NCBI GenBank assembly: GCA_035325905.1
Contig: DAOKYY010000041.1
Span: 1-28,838 of the forward strand
Origin: DYGX01 sp035325905
GTDB lineage: Bacteria; Chloroflexota; Anaerolineae; Aggregatilineales; Aggregatilineaceae
DNA: 28,838 nt
Direction: 5' to 3'
Both the position numbers and the translations under genes were made by a program. The notes beneath the pieces are model-generated. The model saw only the letters and a list, made by a program, of their open reading frames with translations. It was not told where the DNA came from and did no database searches. Below, piece after piece: positions 16,308 to 24,181 of the stretch. Positions within the stretch are counted from its first letter, which is position 1, and each line of letters opens with the position of its first letter.

Positions 16308-16336
16308 TTGTGCGGGGTGGCGTTCTACATTATAGT
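16308..16336 (+). promoter_or_regulatory. Promoter of the PPC-like gene
   Basis: TTGTGC (16308-16313) and TATAGT (16331-16336) are spaced exactly 17 bp, about 85 bp before ATG 16422. Confidence 0.55.
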
Positions 16337-16421
16337 TTGGCTGGTGCTTCCTGGCATGACCATCGTCCTCGCGGACTGCGCTTCTGGCAGTCGCTTATTT
16401 TTCGTAGCACAAGGAGCAGAC

Positions 16422-17147
16422 ATGAAGCGTTGGGTCACACTGATCGCGGTTCTTCTGGCGCTGGCGCTGGCCGGTCCCGCGCTGGCGCAAGGCGCAGAAA
16501 CGCCGATTGCCTACGGCGACACGGTCGAGGGTGAGATCACGGGCGCGCAGTACGAGGTCGCCTACCGCTTCACAGGCGCGGCGGGCGATGTGGTGCATGT
16601 CCACCTGGTTTCGGACGAATCTGGCGAGCTTTACGAGCCGAGCCTGATTCTGCTCGACGCTGAGAACTCTCTGCTGACCTCGGTTGAGGGCTGGTACGAG
16701 GCCACGCTGCTGACCGCTCTGCCCGCCGATGGCGATTACATCCTGCTCGCCAGCCGCACCGGCGGGCGCACCGGCGAAAGCGCGGGCAAGTACACGCTCA
16801 CGCTAAGCGAAGTCGTCAATCTGGCCGAAGCCGGGCCGGTCGAAGGCGAGATGACGAACGAGGAAACCCGGCTGTATGCGGTCCCAGCGGATGCGCCGTT
16901 CACGCTGGAGTTCGAGCGCCTGTCGGGCGATTTCTCGCCGGAGCTGACGATCAACGTGCTGGCAGATTATGGGGAGCTGGAGCTGGTGAGCACGCTGTTT
17001 GGCCCCAACTTCCGCAAGAGCACCCTCCTGATCGAGCCGGATCCGGCTCAGCCGGTCGATTTCTACTACGTCCAGCTCGCGCTGTCGTCGTGGGACTGGA
17101 ATTACGAGCTGGCAAGCTCGCAGTACCGGCTGACGTACACGCCCTAG
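16422..17147 (+). CDS. Secreted protein with pre-peptidase C-terminal-like (PPC) domain
   Basis: The 241-aa protein starts at ATG 16422, where AAGGAG lies a few bases upstream, and opens with a clear signal peptide (KR, hydrophobic core, cleavage near ALA/QG at about 24). An earlier in-frame start at 16284 would bury the signal peptide and lies upstream of the promoter. The mature part contains GEITGAQYEVAYRF, VVHVHLVSDES and DGDYILLASR, the pattern of PPC beta-sandwich domains. Such domains often sit at the end of secreted proteases; here it stands alone. The adjacent M28 peptidase is a possible partner, though this gene has its own promoter and terminator. Function is not known. Confidence 0.82.
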   Translation: MKRWVTLIAVLLALALAGPALAQGAETPIAYGDTVEGEITGAQYEVAYRFTGAAGDVVHVHLVSDESGELYEPSLILLDAENSLLTSVEGWYEATLLTALPADGDYILLASRTGGRTGESAGKYTLTLSEVVNLAEAGPVEGEMTNEETRLYAVPADAPFTLEFERLSGDFSPELTINVLADYGELELVSTLFGPNFRKSTLLIEPDPAQPVDFYYVQLALSSWDWNYELASSQYRLTYTP

Positions 17148-17167
17148 CCGCGAAGCGCGTTTTTTCG

Positions 17168-17196
17168 GGGCGGGCCACGCACGGCTCGCCCTTTTT
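17168..17196 (+). terminator. Intrinsic terminator after the PPC-like gene
   Basis: GGGCGGGCC (17168-17176) pairs with GGCTCGCCC (17183-17191): nine pairs including one G-T, 6-nt loop. Five T follow at 17192-17196. It begins 20 bp after the stop. Confidence 0.88.
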
Positions 17197-17270
17197 GTTT
17201 GCCTGTTTTGTTTCCTTCCTGGGCGGACTATACTTAGCGCCTGCGAGGACCGTCACCCGAAGGAACCGGT

Positions 17271-18875
17271 ATGACTCACAGGCCGTCCGCCGGAGCGCGG
17301 GCGCTGAACATGCGCCAGCTGGCGCGCGCCGCCGGGATCGTGATGCTGGCGTATGTCGCCAGCGGCGTGCTGGGCATCGTCCGGCAGGCGGCGATTGGCG
17401 CGGCGTTCGGCGCGGGGGCGGAGTTGGACGCGTTCGTCGCCGCGCAGCGCGTGCCCGAAACGCTGTTTGTGCTGGTCGCGGGCGGGGCGCTTGGCTCGGC
17501 CTTCATCCCGGTGCTGGCGAGCTTCCTGGCGCAGAGCGATGAAGACAGCGCGCGCCGCCTGACCGATGCGGTGATTACCTGGCTGGCGATCATCGCCGGG
17601 GCGCTGGCGCTGGGGGCGGCGATCTTCGCCGGGCCGATTGTGCGCCTGACCCTGCTGCGCGGCGCCGACCCCGCGACGCAGGCGCTCGCCATCGAGTTGA
17701 TGCGAATTATGCTGCTGACGGTGATCATCTTCGCCATCAGCGGGCTGTTCATGGGGCTGCTCAACGCGCACCAGCACTTCCTCGGACCGGCCCTCGCGCC
17801 GAGCGCCTACAACCTGGGGCTGATCTTCGGCGCGCTCGTGCTGGCGCGCGGCGGGAACGTGCGCGGGCTGGCGTGGGGCGCGGTGATCGGCGCGGCGCTG
17901 CACCTGCTGGTGCAGGTCCCGGCGCTGGCGCGGATCGGGTTCCGCTATCGCCCGCTGCCGAGCTGGCGCGTGCCCGGCTTGGGCGAAGTCCTGCGCCTGA
18001 TGGGGCCGCGCGTGCTGGGGCTGGGCATTGTGCAGGTCAATTTCTGGGTCAACACGGCGCTGGCGTCCGGGATGCAGGCGGGCAGCGTCGCCGCGCTGAA
18101 CAATGCCTTTATCTTGATGTTCACCGTGATCGGCGTGCTGGGACAGAGCGTCGGCACCGCCGTCTTCCCGACGCTCTCGACGCTGAGCGCGCAGCGCGAC
18201 ACCGCCGAGCTACGGCGCACGCTGTCCGGCGCGCTGAGCAGCGTGCTCTTTCTCTCGATCCCGGCCGGGATCGGGCTGGCGGTCGCCGCCGAGCCGATCG
18301 TGGCGCTGATCTACCAGCGCGGCGCGTGGACCGCCTCCGACACCGCCGGGACCGCCTGGGCGCTGGCCTTTTTCAGCCTGGGACTAGCGGGGCACACCGT
18401 GCTCGAAATCCTGGTGCGCGCCTTCTACGCGCTGCACGACACCTGGACGCCGGTCAAGATCGGCACGCTGACGATGCTGCTCAATATCGCGCTCGCCCTG
18501 GGCCTGATCCGCATCTTCGGCTATCCCGGCCAGACGGAGTTCGCGCGCGGGCCGTTCGGCGGGCTGGCGCTGGCGATGTCAATTGCGACCGCGCTCGAAA
18601 GCACGGCGCTGTGGATCATCCTGCGGCGGCGGATCGGCGGGCTGGACGAGCGGCGCGTGCTCGGCGGGGCGGCGCGGACGCTGCTGGCGGCGGGCGCGAT
18701 GGCGCTGGTCGCCGGCGCCTTCCTGCGAGCAGCATCCGATCTCCCGGCGCTGCTGCGCGTGGCCGGAGCGGTCGGCCTGGGCGCGATCGCGTTCTGGGCG
18801 GCGGCGCTGCTGCTCGGCGTGGCCGAGGCCGAAGCGCTGCCCCGGCTGGTGCTGGCGCGGCTGCGGCGCGGTTGA
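17271..18875 (+). CDS. murJ: Lipid II flippase MurJ
   Basis: This 534-aa, very hydrophobic protein has about 13-14 predicted membrane segments and matches MurJ/MviN: the start LGIVRQAAIGAAFG, then DAFVAAQRVPETLF, GALGSAFIPV and the later FYALHDTWTPVKIG motif. It should move lipid-linked peptidoglycan precursor across the membrane. AAGGAA five bases before the ATG supports the start. A TATACT at 17229-17234 could be its -10 but lacks a well-spaced -35. The gene is monocistronic by position, lying after a terminator and before a separate oxidoreductase gene. Length is normal for the family. Confidence 0.93.
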   Translation: MTHRPSAGARALNMRQLARAAGIVMLAYVASGVLGIVRQAAIGAAFGAGAELDAFVAAQRVPETLFVLVAGGALGSAFIPVLASFLAQSDEDSARRLTDAVITWLAIIAGALALGAAIFAGPIVRLTLLRGADPATQALAIELMRIMLLTVIIFAISGLFMGLLNAHQHFLGPALAPSAYNLGLIFGALVLARGGNVRGLAWGAVIGAALHLLVQVPALARIGFRYRPLPSWRVPGLGEVLRLMGPRVLGLGIVQVNFWVNTALASGMQAGSVAALNNAFILMFTVIGVLGQSVGTAVFPTLSTLSAQRDTAELRRTLSGALSSVLFLSIPAGIGLAVAAEPIVALIYQRGAWTASDTAGTAWALAFFSLGLAGHTVLEILVRAFYALHDTWTPVKIGTLTMLLNIALALGLIRIFGYPGQTEFARGPFGGLALAMSIATALESTALWIILRRRIGGLDERRVLGGAARTLLAAGAMALVAGAFLRAASDLPALLRVAGAVGLGAIAFWAAALLLGVAEAEALPRLVLARLRRG

Positions 18876-18967
18876 TCAGGTGGCCCGGCGCCGGGGGCTG
18901 TGCGATGATCGGTGCGGCGGCGCCTCAATGCCAAGTTATGGAATGATGCACCCGAAAGGAGCCGATC

Positions 18968-19870
18968 ATGCAGCCTGAGATCGCGATCATGGTGGAGGGG
19001 CAGATGGGCCTGACCTGGCCGCGCTGGCAGCGGATGGCGCGCGCGGTCGAAGACCTGGGCTTTGTGGGGCTGTACCGCTCTGACCACTTCACCAACCCCC
19101 AGCCGCCGGATGACGACTCGCTCGAAGCATGGACCTCGCTCGTCTGGCTGGCCGGCCACACCGAGCGGATCGAGTTCGGGCCGCTGGTGTCGCCTGTCTC
19201 ATTCCGCCACCCGGCGATGCTGGTTCGCATGGCAGCGGCGGTGCAGGACTTGAGCGGCGGGCGGCTGACGCTCGGTCTGGGCGCGGGCTGGATGGTCCGC
19301 GAGCATGAGAACTTCAGCTACGATCTGCTCGACGTGCCGGGGCGCATGAAGCGCCTTGAGGAAGCGTTAACAGTCATCACGCGGCTGCTGGCGGGGGAGC
19401 GCGTGACCTTCTCCGGCGAGTATTACCGGTTTGACGACGCGGTTCTGCTGCCGCTGCCGGAACAACGCATCCCGATCCTCATCGGCGGCAACGGCACAAA
19501 ACGCACGCCGCAGTTGGTGGCGCGTTTCGCGGACGAGTGGAACGGCGTCTTCCTGACGCCGGAGCAGTTCGCTGCGCGCAACAGCTGGCTTGACAATCTG
19601 TTGCGCGAGCGCGGGCGCGCGCCGGAAAGTGTGCGCCGCTCGCTCATGACCGACCTTGTCTTCGGGTATGACGACGCAGACGTGCGCCGCCAGTTGAACG
19701 GTCGAAGCCCCGACGAGGCGCGCGCCCACGGGTGGATCGTTGGCACGGCCAGCGAGATCAAGGACCAGCTCGCGGCGCTCGGCGAGGCTGGCGTCCAGCG
19801 CGTGATGCTTCAATACGTCGAATACGACGACCTGAGCCGCCTCGAAGCGTTCGCGGCGGCAGTCTTATAG
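18968..19870 (+). CDS. LLM-class (F420-dependent type) oxidoreductase
   Basis: The 300-aa protein is a bacterial-luciferase-like TIM barrel: DLGFVGLYRSDHF, LAGHTERIEFG, RHPAMLVRMAAAVQDLSGGRLTLGLGAGW and the PILIGGNG loop are all diagnostic. Members use reduced F420 or FMN; the spread of these motifs here fits the F420-type group (often annotated 'TIGR03560-like'), but the cofactor is inference. The substrate is unknown. AAGGAG seven bases before the ATG supports the start. The patatin gene starts 31 bp downstream, so the two may be co-transcribed. The 92-bp gap upstream holds no clear promoter or terminator. Confidence 0.92.
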   Translation: MQPEIAIMVEGQMGLTWPRWQRMARAVEDLGFVGLYRSDHFTNPQPPDDDSLEAWTSLVWLAGHTERIEFGPLVSPVSFRHPAMLVRMAAAVQDLSGGRLTLGLGAGWMVREHENFSYDLLDVPGRMKRLEEALTVITRLLAGERVTFSGEYYRFDDAVLLPLPEQRIPILIGGNGTKRTPQLVARFADEWNGVFLTPEQFAARNSWLDNLLRERGRAPESVRRSLMTDLVFGYDDADVRRQLNGRSPDEARAHGWIVGTASEIKDQLAALGEAGVQRVMLQYVEYDDLSRLEAFAAAVL

Positions 19871-19901
19871 GGCGAGTGGTAGCGCGAGGAGCGCGAAAGC
19901 G

Positions 19902-21089
19902 ATGGCGGGACCGGCGGGCGACTATGGGCTGCGGGAGCATATCGGCATCGCGGTGGATGGCGGAGGCGTGCGCGGCGCAATCGTCGCGCACGGGATCATC
20001 GAGCTGGAGAACATCCTCGGCGCGCGCCCGCTGATCGACGATCCGCGCGTCAAGGTGCTGGCCGGAACCAGCACCGGGTCGCTGATCGCGGCGGGGCTGG
20101 CGCTCGGCCTGACCGGTGAGGAAATCCTCGCGCTCTACACGCAGCTTGGCAAGCGGGCTTTCTCACAGGCTGGGACGCTGCGGCCCTTCGGCGCGCGGAT
20201 CCCGCTGCTCAGCCGGGCGCGGCTGCCGATCGGCACGGTGCGGGCGCTGGAAAAGCTGCCGCTGTCGATCGGCGAGGTGCTGCTGTATCTGCTGATGCCG
20301 GCGCGCTACTCGTTCGACCCCCTGCGCGCAATCATCCGCGAGACGCTGGCGAAGCACGCGGTACTCGGCGCGGACCCGACGCTGGCGGAAGTCGGCGCGT
20401 ACCTCCAGGCCAAGCCGAACCGCCCGACGCTGATCATCACCGCGGTTGAGGTCGGCGCGCGGCAAACGCGCTTCTTGAAAACCACCCCCAGCGAGACCTA
20501 CGGGCAGATGAAGCTGGCCGACGCGCTGCTGGCGTCGTCGTGCATCCCGACCTATTTCGACCCGATCCCGATTCCGCCGCCGCCCGGTGCCCGCCCGACG
20601 CGCTGGCTGGTCGACGGCGGCGTCGGGAATTTCGGCAACCCGGCGCTGGTGGTCGCGTGGGAGATGTGCGAGCCGCTGAGCCAGGCGCGCGGCTACGACC
20701 CGGCGCAGGTGACGCTCTATTCCTTCGGGACCGGTTACGTGCCGACCGAGATTTACGACCGCGCCTATGGCATGGCGCCGAAGTGGTGGGCGCTCGACTG
20801 GGCGATCCGCGCCACCGACCTGTTTGTGGACGATACGATCCGCGAGCAGACGCGCAACCTCGTCGCGCAGTATCGCGGGATTGACTTGCGCCGCTTCCAG
20901 GTGCTGCTTGATCGTGTGGTCGATCCGGATCGCTTTGATTTGCTCGACGGCTATCTGATGCAGAAAGGGGAGCAGCTGCGGAGGCTGGTACGCCAGAACC
21001 GCCACGCGCTGCGCCCGCCGGATGAAGTTGATCAGCGCCACGACCCGGAGCAGATCGTCAGCGCGCCGCTGGAAGGGCTGCTGCGCTGA
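19902..21089 (+). CDS. Patatin-like phospholipase
   Basis: The 395-aa protein has all patatin landmarks: the oxyanion motif DGGGVRGA near residue 25, the nucleophile Ser57 in GTSTGS, and the catalytic Asp238 in the VDGGVGN motif. Together they form the Ser-Asp dyad of patatin acyl hydrolases, which cleave membrane phospholipids or other acyl esters. There is no signal peptide or transmembrane segment, so it acts in the cytosol or on the inner membrane face. A GAGGAG-like site lies upstream of the ATG. The gene sits 31 bp after the LLM oxidoreductase. No nucleotidyltransferase or other defence gene is adjacent, so a CBASS effector role is not supported. Confidence 0.92.
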   Translation: MAGPAGDYGLREHIGIAVDGGGVRGAIVAHGIIELENILGARPLIDDPRVKVLAGTSTGSLIAAGLALGLTGEEILALYTQLGKRAFSQAGTLRPFGARIPLLSRARLPIGTVRALEKLPLSIGEVLLYLLMPARYSFDPLRAIIRETLAKHAVLGADPTLAEVGAYLQAKPNRPTLIITAVEVGARQTRFLKTTPSETYGQMKLADALLASSCIPTYFDPIPIPPPPGARPTRWLVDGGVGNFGNPALVVAWEMCEPLSQARGYDPAQVTLYSFGTGYVPTEIYDRAYGMAPKWWALDWAIRATDLFVDDTIREQTRNLVAQYRGIDLRRFQVLLDRVVDPDRFDLLDGYLMQKGEQLRRLVRQNRHALRPPDEVDQRHDPEQIVSAPLEGLLR

Positions 21090-21111
21090 GCGAAAAGCAG
21101 CGAAGAACAGC
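21089..21111 (+). repeat. 23-bp dispersed repeat, copy 2
   Basis: The sequence is identical to the reverse complement of 9703-9725 and starts at the last base of the patatin stop codon. It runs directly into the heptad-phased repeat, so both repeat types meet in the 62-bp gap between the convergent patatin and xseB genes. Confidence 0.75.
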
Positions 21112-21139
21112 GGTTAGCAATTAGCGGTTAGCAAAGAGC
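21105..21139 (+). repeat. Heptad-phased imperfect repeat, copy 2
   Basis: Five successive 7-mers each end in GC: GAACAGC, GGTTAGC, AATTAGC, GGTTAGC, AAAGAGC. The 16-mer at 21110-21125 matches 7168-7183 at 15 of 16 positions. It overlaps the 3' end of the 23-bp repeat and lies in the convergent gap before xseB. Confidence 0.6.
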
Positions 21140-21151
21140 TTACCTTATCTC

Positions 21152-21370
21152 TCAGCTACCGAATGGGCTGAGCGAGTCGTCTTCGTTCAGCTGCTGCACG
21201 CGCAGCTCCGCCGCGTCGAGCAGCGCGCCGCAGCGCCGCGCCAGCCGCTGCCCTTCCTCATACAGCGCGACGGACTCGTCGAGGGACAGGTCGCCCGCTT
21301 CCAGACGGGTCACGATGTCTTCCAGGCGCGCGTAGGCCTGCTCAAAGCTCAGTTCCTGCTCGTCGTTCAC
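21152..21370 (-). CDS. xseB: Exodeoxyribonuclease VII small subunit
   Basis: This 72-aa protein matches XseB throughout: FEQAYARLEDIVTRLE, GDLSLDESVALYEEG and the C-terminal helix LLDAAELRVQQL. Several copies bind each XseA to form the nuclease that trims single-stranded DNA from both ends. It starts with GTG at 21370, preceded by GAGAGGG at about six bases. It lies 48 bp after the Ser/Thr kinase gene on the same strand, while xseA is on the far side of the kinase, an unusual order. Confidence 0.95.
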   Translation of the reverse strand: MNDEQELSFEQAYARLEDIVTRLEAGDLSLDESVALYEEGQRLARRCGALLDAAELRVQQLNEDDSLSPFGS

Positions 21371-21418
21371 ACTTTACCCTCTCCGGGCGTGTAGCTGCCG
21401 CCCGTTTGACCGGTCGCG

Positions 21419-24160
21419 CTATCCCGCCAGCAGCGGGTTGGCGCTTGAGAAAAAGTTCTGGCAGCCTACATCCCGCGCGCGGATGGCTTCGATCAGCGGT
21501 TCCAGCGTGTCCGTACTGTCAAGCGCGCGGGCCTTCTCGAAATCTGCTTCGGCGGCTTCGGTTTCGCCGCGCTTCAGGCGCGTCTCAGCGCGCAGCACGT
21601 AGGCGATGACATGATCCGGGGCGCGCGCGATGGCCTGCGAGTAGGCGCGATCGGCGGTGAGATTGCTGCCCAGAGAGCAGGATGCCAGCCCTTCGACCAG
21701 GAAAAGATCGGCGTTATTCGCGAAGTACACCAATCCGGTGCGCGCGGCGTCGACGGCGTCCTGATAGCGCCCCAGCACCAGGCTGCTGAACGACGCGACA
21801 ATCGTCCCATACGAATTGCGCGTGTTCTCGCCGAAGGTCGCGGTCAGCAGACGGTTCATGAACGACGCGTCAGGATACTCGCGCAGGATCACATCGACCG
21901 CAGCGGCGGCGTCGGCTACGCGGCCTTCCCGCAGGGCCAGCAGCGCGGCGTAAACGTAAGGGAAGTTCGCGTCCGGGCTGAGCGCAATCGCCGCTTCAAA
22001 ATCGGCGCGCGCGATGTCGAAGCGCAGCGTCTGGTAGGCGATTGAGCCACGGAAAAACAGCGCCAGCCAGTCGTCCGGGCGCTGCGCGATGATGCGATCG
22101 AACACGTCGAAAATCTCGTTGACGTTGGTGCTGATGTTCGCCAGGACCATCAGCGGCATCGTCCAGCCCTCCGGCCCGATGCGAGTGGCCGTCTCGACAT
22201 CGCGGAGCGCCTCATCGGGGTTTTGCAGGCGCTGCTGGAGCGTCGCCCGCAGCACATAATACAGCGCATTACCGGGATCGAGCGCCAGCGCCTGATCCAG
22301 CGCCGCGACGGCTGCTTCCGGGTTCTCAAACTGGTCCAGCAGCGCCTGATGGGTCAGCGCCGAGGCGGAGGTGCTGGCGATCTGGGCCGGTCTGACCTGG
22401 ATCAGATCGCTGATGGCGAGCGTGCGCATCGTCTCAAAGGCCTCACCCCCGGCATTTTGCAGGAGTGAGAGGGCGTTGAGCACATAGGGGGCCAGCGACT
22501 CGTGACGCTCGTCGGTCAGGCTGAGACGGACATTGATGGCGCGCTCCAGGGTCTCGCGCTCGAAGTTCAGATGCGGGAACGCGTTGAAGACGCCAATCTG
22601 CACCTCGGCTTCGATCGCGGTCGAGGTGTAGCTGCCCCAGATCACGATGGTCGCCCCGTTGGCTTCGGCGACCGCCAGCGCCTCTTCGCGGCTGCCGATC
22701 TCCTCAGGATAGTCGCGCACCTTGATGTGCGAGAACGGCGCGGACACCTCAAGGGTCTGGCGCAGCTCGTCCGCGATAAAGCGAGTCACCGCCGGGCGGC
22801 GCACCCCGGCGATCTGCTCGATGCCGCCGATTTCTTCGAAGGGCGCGATCAGCACCATATAGTCGCCAGGCGCGACCGGCTCGACGCGGGCGGCCGTTTG
22901 CACGGCGGCGATTTCGGTCGAAATCTGGGTGGGAGTTTCCTGCGCCAGGCGGGGTGTATCCGGCGTATCATCGCCGAGCAGGGTGACGATGCTGACGATG
23001 GCGACCGTCGCCAGCGACAGCACGATCACGGCGACCATGACCGTGATCCACTGCCACTTGTTGGACCGCTGCGCCAGGTACTCAGGCGGTGTCATCATGC
23101 CAGGAGGGTATCCGGGCGTCATGCCGGGCGTCAGGGGCGTCCCTGGCGGCGGGTACTGGTACGGCGGCGGCGGCGTGCCCGGCGCCGGATAGATCGACGA
23201 CAGGCCGTGCGTCTGGACTTTCGGCGGCGGCTGGGCTTCCATCGCCGCCTGGCGCTGCTCTTCGGACGGCGTGATGAAGCGGCGCGAGAGCACGGCGGCG
23301 TCGCCGGGGCCAAGCAAGCCTTGCAGCGGGGTATCCAGCCCGCGCAGCAGCGCCTCCAGCTCCGCGCCGACGACGCGCACGCTGCTGATCCGCCGGTCGC
23401 GGTCCTTTTCCAGCATATGCGTGATCAGCGCCGACAGCGCGGGCGGGATGTCGTCGCGCAAGCGGTTGAGGTCGGGCGCGGGCTTGGTCAGAATGGCCGT
23501 CAATACGGCAGGCGTGCTGTTTTCGTGGAACGGCGGGCGCCCGGCCAGCATCTCGAACAGCATCACGCCGAACGACCAGATGTCCGCCCGCTCGTCAAGC
23601 TCCATGCCGTTGCAGGCTTCGGGGCTGAGATAGGCGTAGGTGCCGATCACGGAGCCAGTCTGCGTCAGGCGCGTGCGGTCGCCCATGTGCGCCACGCCGA
23701 AATCGGTCAGGCAGGGCGTGCCGTCGGCTTTCATCAGGACGTTATCAGGCTTGATGTCGCGGTGGATGATGCTCAGCCGGTGGGCGCGGGTCAGCGCGTC
23801 CGCCAGGTCGAGCGCGATATTCAGCACGCGCTTGACCGGCATCCGCTTCTCGCGGTCGATCAGCTCGCGCAGCGAGCCGCCGCCGATGTATTCCATCACC
23901 AGGTAGTGATAGTCGTTCTCCTGAACGGCGGCCAGCATCTTGACGATGTTGGGGTGGTTGAGCTGGCTGAGAGCCTGCCCTTCGCGCTGAAAACGGTCGA
24001 GAATGCTGGGGTTTTCCTGCACGATATGCGGGTGCAGGCGCTTGATGGCGACCGGATCGCCGGAGACGGTATCGGCGCCGATGAACACATCGCCCATCCC
24101 GCCCCGGCCGATCAATTCGCCTTGCTGGTATCGTCCGCCAATCAGGATCGGATCGCTCAT
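21419..24160 (-). CDS. Transmembrane Ser/Thr protein kinase with extracellular TolB-like and TPR region
   Basis: The 913-aa protein has a PknB-type kinase domain at about 10-275: Gly loop GRGGMGDV, Lys40, HRDIKPDN, DFG, and the activation segment ending GTYAYLSPE, all intact. A Pro-rich linker (about 310-360) leads to one membrane helix (about 370-394). Outside lies a domain with VLIAPFEE and ATIVIWGSY (about 410-520), reminiscent of the N-terminal TolB/CsgG-like fold, followed by TPR-like helical repeats at about 600-895 (for example AVAALDQALALDPGNALYY). It probably senses an extracellular or cell-wall ligand and phosphorylates cytosolic targets. The gene begins 21 bp after xseA and ends 48 bp before xseB, suggesting co-transcription with exonuclease VII. 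There is no strong ribosome-binding site. Confidence 0.93.
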   Translation of the reverse strand: MSDPILIGGRYQQGELIGRGGMGDVFIGADTVSGDPVAIKRLHPHIVQENPSILDRFQREGQALSQLNHPNIVKMLAAVQENDYHYLVMEYIGGGSLRELIDREKRMPVKRVLNIALDLADALTRAHRLSIIHRDIKPDNVLMKADGTPCLTDFGVAHMGDRTRLTQTGSVIGTYAYLSPEACNGMELDERADIWSFGVMLFEMLAGRPPFHENSTPAVLTAILTKPAPDLNRLRDDIPPALSALITHMLEKDRDRRISSVRVVGAELEALLRGLDTPLQGLLGPGDAAVLSRRFITPSEEQRQAAMEAQPPPKVQTHGLSSIYPAPGTPPPPYQYPPPGTPLTPGMTPGYPPGMMTPPEYLAQRSNKWQWITVMVAVIVLSLATVAIVSIVTLLGDDTPDTPRLAQETPTQISTEIAAVQTAARVEPVAPGDYMVLIAPFEEIGGIEQIAGVRRPAVTRFIADELRQTLEVSAPFSHIKVRDYPEEIGSREEALAVAEANGATIVIWGSYTSTAIEAEVQIGVFNAFPHLNFERETLERAINVRLSLTDERHESLAPYVLNALSLLQNAGGEAFETMRTLAISDLIQVRPAQIASTSASALTHQALLDQFENPEAAVAALDQALALDPGNALYYVLRATLQQRLQNPDEALRDVETATRIGPEGWTMPLMVLANISTNVNEIFDVFDRIIAQRPDDWLALFFRGSIAYQTLRFDIARADFEAAIALSPDANFPYVYAALLALREGRVADAAAAVDVILREYPDASFMNRLLTATFGENTRNSYGTIVASFSSLVLGRYQDAVDAARTGLVYFANNADLFLVEGLASCSLGSNLTADRAYSQAIARAPDHVIAYVLRAETRLKRGETEAAEADFEKARALDSTDTLEPLIEAIRARDVGCQNFFSSANPLLAG

Positions 24161-24181
24161 CGTGTGGCTCGCTTAGGCCGC

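Noticed and set aside
17873..18946. 357-residue plus-strand frame inside murJ
   Set aside because: It overlaps murJ in another frame, is Arg/Ala/Gly-rich and lacks a start signal.
18876..18967. Terminator or promoter between murJ and the LLM gene
   Set aside because: A GC-rich partial palindrome near 18882-18896 has no T run, and the TTATGGAAT stretch near 18934 has no -35 at a usable distance.
19902..21089. Patatin as a CBASS (CapV-type) defence effector
   Set aside because: No CD-NTase or other defence gene lies nearby; the neighbours are an LLM oxidoreductase and xseB.
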